This document shows positions 35,773-44,744 of a DNA stretch of 64,000 nt, piece by piece. A program made the position numbers and the translations under genes. This DNA comes from G963677445 sp963678275. Its GTDB lineage: Bacteria; Bacteroidota; Ignavibacteria; Ignavibacteriales; Melioribacteraceae. The notes under the pieces are model-generated. The model was given only the letters and a program-made list of their open reading frames with translations. It was not told where the DNA came from and searched no databases. Position 1 is the first letter of the stretch, and each line of letters begins with the position of its first letter. Location: positions 5,518,001-5,582,000 of the forward strand of contig OY782765.1 of NCBI GenBank assembly GCA_963678275.1, written 5' to 3'.

Positions 35773-37623
35773 TTATTCGGTCTTAGCCGGTTCTTCTGAT
35801 TCGCCGAGGGCTTCTTTTTTAGGAGCCTGGTCTTTTCTTGAATCATGTTTTGGTTTAACATTGTCGTAGATGTTAAAATCGGATGAATCAAATTTACCTA
35901 CGTCGGCTCTTAATATATCATCAACAGTTACTTTATCAAGCTTGTGATTCTGAATATATTCGCCTATTGTTTCGGGGTCATCTTCCTGAAGAGCCGCGAT
36001 AACGCTAAGAACTATTTTTTTATTTTCTTTATCAAATTCAACAACTTTGGTTGTCAGCGGTGTGCCAACCGGGAAACAGAAAGAAAGATTTTTGATCTTG
36101 CTTGTTGAAAGATGTGAACCTGGTATGAAGCCGTCAACTCCCTGCGGCAGTTCGGCTATCAGACCTTTTTCGATTATTCTTACAACATTAACATCAACTT
36201 TTGATCCTACCCGGTAATCTTCGGCAAATCTTTCCCACGGATTTTCGTTGATCTGTTTGTGTCCGAGAGATATTTTGCGCTGCTCGGTATCGACACTTAG
36301 TACAACAACTTCAATTTCTTCACCTTTTTTGACCACTTCCCCGGGATGGCGGATTTTCTTGGTCCATGAAAGATCGGAAATATGAACCAGACCATCAATA
36401 CCCGGTTCGAGTTCAACAAAAACTCCAAAGTTTGTAAGGTTGCGGGCAACGCCGGTATGTTTGCTTCCGACAGGATATTTTTTCATAAGTTCCTGCCATG
36501 GATCAGGTGTAAGCTGTTTCATACCGAGAGATATTTTTTTCTCATCTTTATCGAGGCTGAGGATTACAGCGTCGATAACCTGTCCCATAGAAACAAACTG
36601 TGAAGGATGGCTGATATGCTGAGTCCAGCTCATTTCTGAAATATGAATAAGGCCTTCGATACCTTTTTCAATTTCGATGAACGCGCCGTAATCTGTAAGA
36701 GATACAACACGGCCTGAAACTTTATCGCCGATTTTGTATTTCTGATCGATATCCTGCCATGGATGTGGAAGGAGCTGTTTCAGACTGAGTGAAATACGTT
36801 TTTTCTCTTTATCGAAATCGGTAACAACCACTTTGATTTTTTCATCAAGTTTAACTACTTCCGAAGGATGATTAATTCTTCCCCAGCTCAGGTCGGTGAT
36901 ATGGATAAGTCCATCCACGCCGCCAAGATCGATGAATACACCAAAGTCGGTGATTGCTTTAACGATGCCTTCAAGAATCTGACCTTTTTCGAGTCCTTCG
37001 AGAATCTCTTTCCTCTGGTCGGCAATAGTTTCTTCAATGAGAACTTTATGTGATACAACAACATTTTCAGTAGGAATATTAATCTTGACAATTTTGAAAT
37101 CCATTGTCTGACCGACAAAGGCGTCAAAATCGCGCACAGGACGAATATCAATCTGTGAACCGGGCAGAAAAGCCTCAATTCCCATAAGATCGACAACCAT
37201 ACCGCCTTTAATCCTTTTAAGGATTTTTCCGGGGATGATTTCATCTGTTTCATGCGCGTTGATGATGCGGGCCCAGATCTTCAGGAAGTCGGCGCGTTTT
37301 TTACTTAATACAACGTTTCCTTCATCATCTTCAACGCTTTCAATAACTATGTCAACTTCGGCGCCAAGTTTAATCTCATCTGTAGCCGCGAATTCATTGC
37401 GCGGTATTGTTCCATCCGACTTGAATCCAACATCGAGTACAATATTGTCATCAGTTATGCCAACAATTTTACCCTGAATGATTTCACCTTCTTTAATATC
37501 TTTGAAAGATTCATCATAAAGTTTTGCCAGAGTGGCAAGTTCTTCTTCAGAATACTCATCGGCATTCAAAAATTTGTAATTATCCGGAGTGTAATTTTTT
37601 ACATTTTCTTCCGATTCGGGCAT
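35773..37623 (-). CDS. rpsA: 30S ribosomal protein S1
   Basis: 616 residues with six S1/OB repeats, recognisable by repeated GVFVDLGG / GAFIEIEKGIEGLIHISEMSW / GVFVELEPGIDGLVHISDLSW blocks and by GEIIQGKIVGITDDNIVLDV at the first repeat. Binds mRNA and helps initiation on the 30S subunit. The acidic/lysine-rich C-terminal tail (KKEALGESEEPAKTE) is lineage-specific. Downstream of cmk with an 86-bp gap, the common cmk-rpsA order. Confidence 0.96.
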   Translation of the reverse strand: MPESEENVKNYTPDNYKFLNADEYSEEELATLAKLYDESFKDIKEGEIIQGKIVGITDDNIVLDVGFKSDGTIPRNEFAATDEIKLGAEVDIVIESVEDDEGNVVLSKKRADFLKIWARIINAHETDEIIPGKILKRIKGGMVVDLMGIEAFLPGSQIDIRPVRDFDAFVGQTMDFKIVKINIPTENVVVSHKVLIEETIADQRKEILEGLEKGQILEGIVKAITDFGVFIDLGGVDGLIHITDLSWGRINHPSEVVKLDEKIKVVVTDFDKEKKRISLSLKQLLPHPWQDIDQKYKIGDKVSGRVVSLTDYGAFIEIEKGIEGLIHISEMSWTQHISHPSQFVSMGQVIDAVILSLDKDEKKISLGMKQLTPDPWQELMKKYPVGSKHTGVARNLTNFGVFVELEPGIDGLVHISDLSWTKKIRHPGEVVKKGEEIEVVVLSVDTEQRKISLGHKQINENPWERFAEDYRVGSKVDVNVVRIIEKGLIAELPQGVDGFIPGSHLSTSKIKNLSFCFPVGTPLTTKVVEFDKENKKIVLSVIAALQEDDPETIGEYIQNHKLDKVTVDDILRADVGKFDSSDFNIYDNVKPKHDSRKDQAPKKEALGESEEPAKTE

Positions 37624-37709
37624 TTATCCTCCCAAATGTTATCACTGCAATTGTTTTTCGGCCGGTGAAAACAAAAACAGCTAAATTTTTTATTTTAACA
37701 TCAGTTAAT

Positions 37710-38384
37710 TTATCCGGCCTTTTTGGCTTTAATTATTTCCAAAACTTTGTCGATCACCTGTTCAATTGTAAGATCGGTGGTATCTATTATTTCAGCGTCG
37801 GGAGCAATTGAAAGTGGAGATATCTCCCGGCTGCTGTCAATTTTATCTCTTTCTTCAATATTTTTTTTAACCTCTTCAAGGGTGATATTTACCTTTTTTT
37901 CCCTGAATTCGGTCATTCTTCTTTTTGCCCTGGTTTCGACCGAGGCGTCCATATAAATCTTTACTTCCGCGTCGGGAAGCACCACAGTTGTAATATCGCG
38001 TCCTTCGGCAATAACCGGTTTGTCGGAGGCAATTGACTGCTGAAGTTCTACCATCCTTGTTCTTACATCGGCAATAATACTTACCGGACTGACATGCGCG
38101 TTTACCTCGGGAGTTCTGATTTTATCGGTTACTTCAACTCCATCTGTAAACACCCTGGTTTTACCATCCTCAAATTTAAGATCGAGAATGATATTTTTAA
38201 CCATGGATGAGATAGCTTCAGGGTTTTTTACTATGTCTTCTTCAATAGCTTTTAAAGTTACAGCGCGGTACATTGCCCCGGTATCAAGATATACCAGGTC
38301 GAGCCGGTCGGCAACCGTTTTGGCAATTGTACTTTTGCCCGACCCCGCGGGTCCGTCTATAGCGATTTTTATTTTTTCAGACAT
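37710..38384 (-). CDS. cmk: (d)CMP kinase
   Basis: 224 residues. P-loop IDGPAGSGKSTIAKTVADRL at the N terminus, then LDTGAMYRAVTLKA, and the CMP-specific part with VIAEGRDITTVVLPDAEVKI. Phosphorylates CMP and dCMP. Normal length; first gene of the cmk-rpsA pair. Confidence 0.95.
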   Translation of the reverse strand: MSEKIKIAIDGPAGSGKSTIAKTVADRLDLVYLDTGAMYRAVTLKAIEEDIVKNPEAISSMVKNIILDLKFEDGKTRVFTDGVEVTDKIRTPEVNAHVSPVSIIADVRTRMVELQQSIASDKPVIAEGRDITTVVLPDAEVKIYMDASVETRAKRRMTEFREKKVNITLEEVKKNIEERDKIDSSREISPLSIAPDAEIIDTTDLTIEQVIDKVLEIIKAKKAG

Positions 38385-38504
38385 AGCCCAATAATATAAT
38401 TATATTATTTTTGAATATCAAGATAAAAGGGGGAAATGTTTTGTGGAAATATTTACATCAGGCTCTGTAATTTGTATTTGTTGAGGAAAACAGAAAGAAT
38501 TAAA

Positions 38505-38854
38505 AAAATCAGAAATCGTGACCCTTGATAAGAAAAAAACTGCTTATGAATATCTATTCGTAAAATAAATTGGCGTAATATTGACACGCATCCCGAAATA
38601 TTTTTGGATATCTTTTTGAATTGCAGACTTTTATAAATATGTTTATTGTACTCCCGCTGATAAATATGGTGTACCTGACGGCACACCGACTATTTTGCGT
38701 ATTTTTTTTACCAATATGCTGTCCTTAACGGGACATAAAATATTAATTGCCATATAGGATTGCCCCGTTAAGGGCAAAATATTGGTAGAAAAATAAGAGG
38801 AAAGCCACCAGGTGTGCCGTCAGGTACACCATATAACACACTCTGAATTATATT
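38505..38854. repeat. Long palindromic repeat, copy 1
   Basis: Contains a perfect 20-bp inverted repeat (38668-38687 and 38811-38830, core tacctgacggcacacc) and inside it a second inverted pair, accaatat...cttaacgg (38710-38731) with ccgttaag...atattggt (38765-38786). The whole can fold into a long two-step hairpin. About 160 bp of left flank (tattcgtaaaa...gacacgcatcccgaaatat) is also repeated in copy 2. No open reading frame. Behaves like a MITE or REP-type element. Confidence 0.8.
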
Positions 38855-38955
38855 AGGCTCTTATCACCACACTACCGCCAACATGTTGAGGATAATCCGG
38901 AGAGAAAATTTGTCAAAAAGTCCGCAAATAACATGTTGCCGATAATCAGGCCGAG
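38855..38955 (+). repeat. Dispersed ~100-bp repeat (AACATGTTG element), lone copy
   Basis: Starts aggctcttatcaccacacta, contains two aacatgttg blocks (gccaacatgttgaggat and taacatgttgccgat) about 50 bp apart. Three further copies head the tandem units at 58656, 59116 and 59594. Here it sits between the two long palindromes. Confidence 0.8.
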
Positions 38956-38964
38956 ATACTAAAT

Positions 38965-39315
38965 CTCAGAACTTGTGATTCCTGGTAAGAAATAAAACTT
39001 CTGATTGAAATCTATTCGTAAACTAAACTGGCGTAATATTGACACGCATCCCGAAATATTATTGGATAACTTCCTGCATTGCAGACTGTTATAAATATAT
39101 TTATTTCACTCCCGCGGATAAATATGGTGTACCTGACGGCACACATAATATTTTGCTTCTCTCATTATTACCAATATGCTGTCCCTAACGGGAAATAAAA
39201 TATTAATTGCCGTATAATGTTGCTCCGTTAGGGGCAAAATATAGGTATAAAAATAAGAAGAAAGCCACCAGGTGTGCCGTCAGGTAGACCATATAACACC
39301 CTTTGAATTATCTCA
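38965..39315. repeat. Long palindromic repeat, copy 2
   Basis: Direct repeat of 38505-38854 about 455 bp on. Outer arms at 39126-39144 and 39271-39290; one arm has a mismatch (aggtagacc instead of aggtacacc). Inner arms accaatatgctgtccctaacggg and its partner ccgttaggggcaaaatataggt are kept, with paired changes (cttaacgg/ccgttaag in copy 1, cctaacgg/ccgttagg here) that keep the stem. Confidence 0.8.
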
Positions 39316-39331
39316 GGCGCCATAGACGAGG

Positions 39332-39410
39332 GGATTAAATCGCAAAAAATTCGATGAATTGTTTCCCGGGGTATGAAATTACGACAAAATGGTTTGATGG
39401 GAGTCGGGAG
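39332..39410 (+). repeat. Dispersed ~78-bp repeat, plus orientation
   Basis: ggattaaatcgcaaaaaattcg ... acgacaaaatggtttgatgg ... gagtcgggag; an inverted copy lies at 47279-47356 with a few substitutions. No coding potential seen. Confidence 0.7.
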
Positions 39411-39420
39411 CCCTGAAAAT

Positions 39421-39443
39421 AAGGGAGGGGAAGGCCCTCCCTT
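39421..39443 (-). terminator. Terminator of the C1 peptidase gene
   Basis: Stem aagggaggg / ccctccctt with a short loop, followed on the minus strand by ATTTTC; 17 bp past the stop codon. Confidence 0.7.
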
Positions 39444-39459
39444 ATAAAAAGATGTGATT

Positions 39460-42400
39460 TTATTTGATAAGCATCATTTTTTTTGTCGAACTGTACTGAC
39501 CTGCCGTTAAGGAATAGATATATATACCTGTGGTCAGATTGTCCCCGTTAAATTGAACAGAATAGCTGCCCGGTTCTTTGACTTCATTCACAAGGGTTTT
39601 TATCTCTCTTCCGAGGATATCAAAAACATTCAGGGTTACGCGGCATTTTTCGGCAACTCTGAAGGTGATGCTGGTTTCGGGATTGAATGGGTTAGGATAG
39701 TTTTGCTCAAGCGCGAAATTATCCGGAATGTTATCCGCGAATATTGTAAGTCCGGTGAGTGAACCATTATTCAGGGAGACAGATTCACCCTCATTTAACC
39801 TGATTTGGTTATTTTCTTTATTATCATTTATGACCAGAACGACAGCGATACCGGAAGTTGAAACCCGCAAAGGTGAGACAAAACCTGATATGTCAATGTT
39901 ATTACCTGAAGCGCTTATTTTTTCCGCTCTGCAGCCCGAACTGAAACGAGCGTCAAAGATACCTTCGGGAGGTTTTGGCGGCATCTCATATTTTCCGGAA
40001 ACATTTTCTTCTGTCAGGTAAAGAACTGCTCTGTTTCCCGCGGCATCCGTAAGTTGAATTGAAGCAAAGTTATCATCACTTTCCATCCCTTTTCGCGCGA
40101 CGGAGTTATATGTCATTTCTCCCGCCTGACTGGTTTTAACCCAGTAACCTTTCCCCGGCTCGAGCACATTTGTAGTCTGATATCCGGCGCTGAATCCATA
40201 AAAGGCTGATGTGATTATTCCGGAGGGAATAGTCGAAATTGATGCCACAGGAACATCCTGATGAAAGGGGCCTATCATATTCCATCCATCCAGCAAACTC
40301 ACATTATGAGATACGGCTGATCCACTTATGGATACACTCTGTGGAGAACCAAATTTCAGCCAGTAACCGGGACCGGTTTCAAGAATATCCACTGTTGTAT
40401 AACCGTTGTTGTACATAAAGCAGCTTGACACCGAATTGGGGAAAAGAGATGTCTTTGACATATTTGCCGCCTGAACAGGCGCGGAAATCATATTCCAGCC
40501 TTCAGTAACATCAAAATTGGATGTGACCGTTGTCAGAGATTCCGAACCTATCGCCCTGATGCAGCAATCGTAGAGATAATTTGTCCCCTGGCCAATCGCG
40601 TCCCATCCATAAACGGGATTCCGGGTAATCCAGCATTTGCCGGTTTCTATTACCGGGTCTGTCATCACATCGTCCCCGGAAGTTTTATAACCTTCAACCG
40701 GTATCGGATTATCTGATGAGGGTACATAATATTTAACTTTTATATAAAAATCATCCCCTTGGGAAATCATGATCTGGTCGGTTTCAAAAGAGTAATAACC
40801 TTTATGTTTCAGCTGTATTCCGTTACATGAATAAAGCAGCCCTGAAAGATCATTCCCATTTTTTTCATCATATATTTCAATATTGATTGTCGCGTTAGTG
40901 CCGGCAACCCATGTTGCCACCTGTTTGAGAATAAAATCATTTTCCGCGACATATTTTACCAGTCCGTAACCAACATGATTCCAGGATGTGGAACCAAGAG
41001 TCCATACTTTCCCAAGACGGTCATAGCAATATTTTTTATCATAAAGTTCCTGGCTTTTTACAGAGGGGAAACAGATAATGTCTTTACCAAATGATACATC
41101 ATCGTAAGCAATATAAAAGTATCCGTTATCGCCCCAGTTAGTGCCCCAACTGTTTTTTATTATCCATGCTCCTTCACCGGCCGGAGTAATAATATTATCA
41201 TCCCAGCCGACAACAAGCACCGCGTGATTACTATAACCTGTATATTGGGGGTCATCACAGCAATAAATATATGTCGACGAATTATAGAAATCAGCATTAT
41301 AATAAAACCTTACGTGCATTCCTCCGTAATCCATTAAATATTGTTTTAGAGTATCCTTATTATAGTCGAGCATAAAAGCTTTATCAACATAAAATGCCGG
41401 TGTAAAACCTGAATTATGTGTCGCGTTCGGGTCGGTAGTGTAAGGGTCGTCCGATTCGAGGATCGGTCCGTCTCCTCTTGTATAGTAAGTGATGTAACCT
41501 TCCGGGGGAACATAGAGGCCGGATGACATCCCCATATATGGCCAGTAACCATGTCCGGTTCTGATATTTTGTTCCGACAGATCAAGAAAAGAATAGCCAT
41601 GATGCATCCAGGCCGATTCGGCTGCATGTGTCGCGGCAAATGCGCCGCAGGTTGATAATCCAAGCTGATTTTTAACCGGTGATACGGAACCTAAAGTTCG
41701 AAGGTCAAAAAGCTCAGGGTAAATGACGGTCTGTCCTGTCCACAAATCATAAGCCTCATCTGAATTTTGTTTCAGATCGCTTTCATTTTCACCTGCCGCA
41801 ACGATGAAAACCGCTTCAACATAATCTCCGGCGCTGATGTTAAATGGGCCGCAGCTTAAATAAATTCTGTAATCACCAGTAGACGACTGGACCGGGGCAA
41901 CTGTTGTCATCCACTTAAATAAAGTATCACGTAAAATATCGTATGACGGATTATCGCTGCAGACTCGCATACCCACCAAATTATCGATGCATCTGATCCC
42001 GACGTAATCATCATTTGTACCTGACTGATCATACTGAAAAGCGAGATTCCTTGAGACATCTGTTCCGCCCCGGTTTTGGGCATAATTACCTATATCCCAG
42101 TCAGCGAAAATTCCCGCGTAAATTCCCTGGTGATTCTGTGCCGAATTATTCCGGATTTTGTACTTAACAAAAATATAATCATCACTGTTACGGGAGTATG
42201 TTGTTTGCGTAATTTTCAGATTAAGGGGTGATGGAGCGTCGGAATCATTAAATACCGCTTCAGTTATCTGATCAAATGTATTATTTGAAGAAATTCCTGA
42301 AAATGGCGTTACATTCACCATATCCTCAATTACAACCCCCAGGGCGTCACTCCAGCATCCAATCATGCCAATTACTCCTGTGGATTCATGCCCGACAATT

Positions 42401-42597
42401 ATTCCGCCCGAATAAAGCATATCGTTCCCCTGGTACTGAAATCCGTCACCATTTAACCCCTGCCCCTGGTGGCCGATATATCCATCGTTAAATATGGACG
42501 CATCAAGAGTTTGTGTTGTATGATTAAGAGCTTGTGAAAAAAGTGTGAATGATAAAAAAAAGAAAAAAGAAAATAAAGATAGTAATGTCCTGTTCAT
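39460..42597 (-). CDS. Secreted C1-family (papain-like) cysteine peptidase with T9SS sorting domain
   Basis: 1045 residues. Signal peptide (FFFFLSFTLFSQ). N-terminal region of about 290 residues, beta-rich, of a kind common in Ignavibacteria (GHQGQGLNGDGFQYQGND). Papain-like domain at about 300-505: catalytic Cys in NQLGLSTCGAFAATHAAES, His in YSNHAVLVVGWDD, Asn in WIIKNSWGTNWGDNGYFYIA. Then a lectin/FN-like middle with two copies of a SxxxGWNMI(S/G) block (EGWNMISAP, DGWNMIGPF), and the sorting domain with EQNYPNPFNPETSITF ending STKKMMLIK. Extracellular protease exported by T9SS; no adjacent partner. Confidence 0.92.
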   Translation of the reverse strand: MNRTLLSLFSFFFFLSFTLFSQALNHTTQTLDASIFNDGYIGHQGQGLNGDGFQYQGNDMLYSGGIIVGHESTGVIGMIGCWSDALGVVIEDMVNVTPFSGISSNNTFDQITEAVFNDSDAPSPLNLKITQTTYSRNSDDYIFVKYKIRNNSAQNHQGIYAGIFADWDIGNYAQNRGGTDVSRNLAFQYDQSGTNDDYVGIRCIDNLVGMRVCSDNPSYDILRDTLFKWMTTVAPVQSSTGDYRIYLSCGPFNISAGDYVEAVFIVAAGENESDLKQNSDEAYDLWTGQTVIYPELFDLRTLGSVSPVKNQLGLSTCGAFAATHAAESAWMHHGYSFLDLSEQNIRTGHGYWPYMGMSSGLYVPPEGYITYYTRGDGPILESDDPYTTDPNATHNSGFTPAFYVDKAFMLDYNKDTLKQYLMDYGGMHVRFYYNADFYNSSTYIYCCDDPQYTGYSNHAVLVVGWDDNIITPAGEGAWIIKNSWGTNWGDNGYFYIAYDDVSFGKDIICFPSVKSQELYDKKYCYDRLGKVWTLGSTSWNHVGYGLVKYVAENDFILKQVATWVAGTNATINIEIYDEKNGNDLSGLLYSCNGIQLKHKGYYSFETDQIMISQGDDFYIKVKYYVPSSDNPIPVEGYKTSGDDVMTDPVIETGKCWITRNPVYGWDAIGQGTNYLYDCCIRAIGSESLTTVTSNFDVTEGWNMISAPVQAANMSKTSLFPNSVSSCFMYNNGYTTVDILETGPGYWLKFGSPQSVSISGSAVSHNVSLLDGWNMIGPFHQDVPVASISTIPSGIITSAFYGFSAGYQTTNVLEPGKGYWVKTSQAGEMTYNSVARKGMESDDNFASIQLTDAAGNRAVLYLTEENVSGKYEMPPKPPEGIFDARFSSGCRAEKISASGNNIDISGFVSPLRVSTSGIAVVLVINDNKENNQIRLNEGESVSLNNGSLTGLTIFADNIPDNFALEQNYPNPFNPETSITFRVAEKCRVTLNVFDILGREIKTLVNEVKEPGSYSVQFNGDNLTTGIYIYSLTAGQYSSTKKMMLIK

Positions 42598-42977
42598 TTA
42601 GCGCCTCCTGTTTTGTATGTAATATATATGAAAAATAAGAAATATTGAATATAATTTCAATAAAAGGAGAACAATATATTTTATCCTGTTTGTGGAGCCC
42701 GAATGGTTTTTAAGAATAATTTTTTCGTGAAAATGTACAGGTTTTACGAATCAGATAAGTTGTTACTATTTATGAGGTTATGGTGATAACTTGATGGTAT
42801 AATAATCCGGTTTCCTTATATCTTCTTTGATTATCCGGAGACAATTTAGCCTGTAAAAAATAAGATATCAAAAATTCATTTGGAAAAAAGAGAGGAAAGT
42901 AATAAATAGCGATGATAAATTAGCAATAATGGTCTGCGACTAAAAACACTTCATGATAATACTCTTTGAATCTTGGT
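42598..42977. other. Divergent intergenic region
   Basis: AT-rich region between two divergently transcribed genes. It should hold both promoters. GGAGGCGC just before the peptidase ATG is its ribosome site. I see no repeat or RNA gene here. Confidence 0.4.
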
Positions 42978-44315
42978 ATGTTATTATTTAAAGAAAAGCT
43001 GACAACGGAATTATTCCGGAAGCGTGAAACCGCTTTGAAGAATTATTTGAAAAAAACTTTGGCTGAATCAAAGTTTTCGGGCAGAGAGCTGCGCGAGCAT
43101 CAGGGAAAAAAACTGCGGGAGCTGCTTCAATACGCATTTGAAGATGTCCCGTTTTACAGACAAAAATATGAAAAAGCCGGGTTTACACCCGACCAGTTTA
43201 TTAGTCTTGCTGATCTTTCAAAAATACCAGTGTTAACAAAAGAGGAATTACGGGGCGCGCCGAAAGAAACGCTGATTTCCGAAAGGGGAAAACAGGCCGC
43301 TCATTTTATGAAAACTTCGGGTTCAACCGGGTCACCTGTGGGAATGTACAGGAGCGAAGAGGCGATGTGCCGGTTTACCACCGCGGCTATGCTTCAGTTT
43401 TACCAATGGTGCGGGGGAAAACCGCTGCGAAATGTTCTTTATATAATTGATTCGAATCCCGGAACTATTGATTACGCCATCGCCGATTACCTGAGGACTA
43501 TCGCGATGGAGGAGCGGTTTATATCAGCGTTTGCGCATGCAGATGAATTAAGGGACGCTGTCGATCTGTATCAGCCTGAATATATTTCAGGTTATCCATC
43601 GGCAATAAGGAACCTGGCCCTTTTTGCCGTGAAACGGGGCGAAGCTTATCCCTTCGTGAAACTGATCAATGTCACTTCAGAAATGATAGATGCCAGCGCC
43701 AGGAAACTATTTTCAGTAGTTTTTCCTTCCGCGCGGATTGTTGAGACATACACTTCAACCGAAGGGGGATTCATGGGATACCAATGCCTTGATAAGGGGG
43801 GATTCCATCTGGCCGAGGATACTTTATTTGTAGAAACTATCAGGGACAGCGCCTCTTCCCGGCTGGGCAAACTGATCATTACAGACCTCTCTAATTTCGC
43901 GACACCGGTTATCAGGTATGAAGGATTGGGTGATATAGTCACAATGGCTGCCGAACCCTGCTCTTGCGGATCTCTTTTTCTCAGGATTGAAGGGCTGGAA
44001 GGCCGCTTTGTCGATTCCATTATACTTGAGGATGGCACAAGGATGACTCCCTATGTGCTTACAAATCTTCTGTCGGAAGAGGAGGGTATTCTGAAGTACC
44101 AGATTATTCAGGAAGAAGCGAACCGGTTTATTATCAGGATAGTCCCGGAACCAGGCCGAAAAAATACGCTTGCTGAACTGGGGGGAAATCTTGAAGCCGC
44201 TTTCAGAAAGGCCCTTAATTCCGATGTTCGCTGCGAACTGAAACCGGAAGATGATATTTTGCCCGCTGAGGGTTCCCATAAAGCGCCTCTCGTGATATCC
44301 CGGATCAATCGGTGA
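42978..44315 (+). CDS. PaaK/CapK-like AMP-forming acyl-CoA ligase family protein
   Basis: 445 residues from the ATG at 42978 (a TTG 4 codons upstream is possible). Phenylacetate-CoA ligase-like adenylation domain: MKTSGSTGSPVGMYRS is the phosphate-binding loop, VETYTSTEGGFMGY and IRYEGLGDIVTM are the A5 and A7-type motifs, followed by a small C-terminal domain. The substrate is unknown; CapK-like members act in capsule or lipid modification, PaaK activates phenylacetate. No aromatic-degradation genes are near. Confidence 0.82.
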   Translation: MLLFKEKLTTELFRKRETALKNYLKKTLAESKFSGRELREHQGKKLRELLQYAFEDVPFYRQKYEKAGFTPDQFISLADLSKIPVLTKEELRGAPKETLISERGKQAAHFMKTSGSTGSPVGMYRSEEAMCRFTTAAMLQFYQWCGGKPLRNVLYIIDSNPGTIDYAIADYLRTIAMEERFISAFAHADELRDAVDLYQPEYISGYPSAIRNLALFAVKRGEAYPFVKLINVTSEMIDASARKLFSVVFPSARIVETYTSTEGGFMGYQCLDKGGFHLAEDTLFVETIRDSASSRLGKLIITDLSNFATPVIRYEGLGDIVTMAAEPCSCGSLFLRIEGLEGRFVDSIILEDGTRMTPYVLTNLLSEEEGILKYQIIQEEANRFIIRIVPEPGRKNTLAELGGNLEAAFRKALNSDVRCELKPEDDILPAEGSHKAPLVISRINR

Positions 44316-44462
44316 GTTTTCAAATGTTATCCATAGCGGAAAAGGTATTATTATCCCGTGTAAGGTATTTCTCCTCCTTTGTGAAAAACAATGCCGGAAA
44401 TATGTGTGATGATCTGAGATGCTTTATCCATTTTAGTGTTTTCCCCCTGCGCTTTGGAATGC

Positions 44463-44533
44463 CAACATCCGGGGATGTTATACTTTATTTGACCCTTTTC
44501 CCACGGGTTCCTTCGTACCTCAGTTACCCGTGG
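44463..44533. repeat. Short palindromic repeats between two genes
   Basis: Two hairpins: aacatcc-ggatgtt (44463-44479 region) and ccacgggt / acccgtgg (44501-44508, 44526-44533), followed by tgccccc-ttcagggacat. The region 44316-44744 is otherwise non-coding in my reading; a 143-codon frame across it looks spurious. Confidence 0.6.
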
Positions 44534-44744
44534 TTATTCAGCTTTGCCCCCTTCAGGGACATTTTTCGTGTGAAAATCCTGGGATTAATAGTAATGTACT
44601 CGAAGGTGTATAATGGATACAAATGTTTTCCTCCTAAAAATATTCACGAAAGATTTCTCATTTGCGGGGGTTGGGAAGGACTTTTTCAGGCAAATATAAG
44701 TAACTTTTATGGTTCCCGACTAAGCCAAACTCCGGAAAAATAAT

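Noticed and set aside
38505..39315. CRISPR array
   Set aside because: Only two long repeats, palindromic over their whole length, with no regular short spacers and no cas genes.
44312..44743. 143-codon plus-strand frame between the PaaK-like and UT-TPR genes
   Set aside because: Overlaps palindromic repeats, has no recognisable domain, and lacks a ribosome site; composition fits non-coding DNA.
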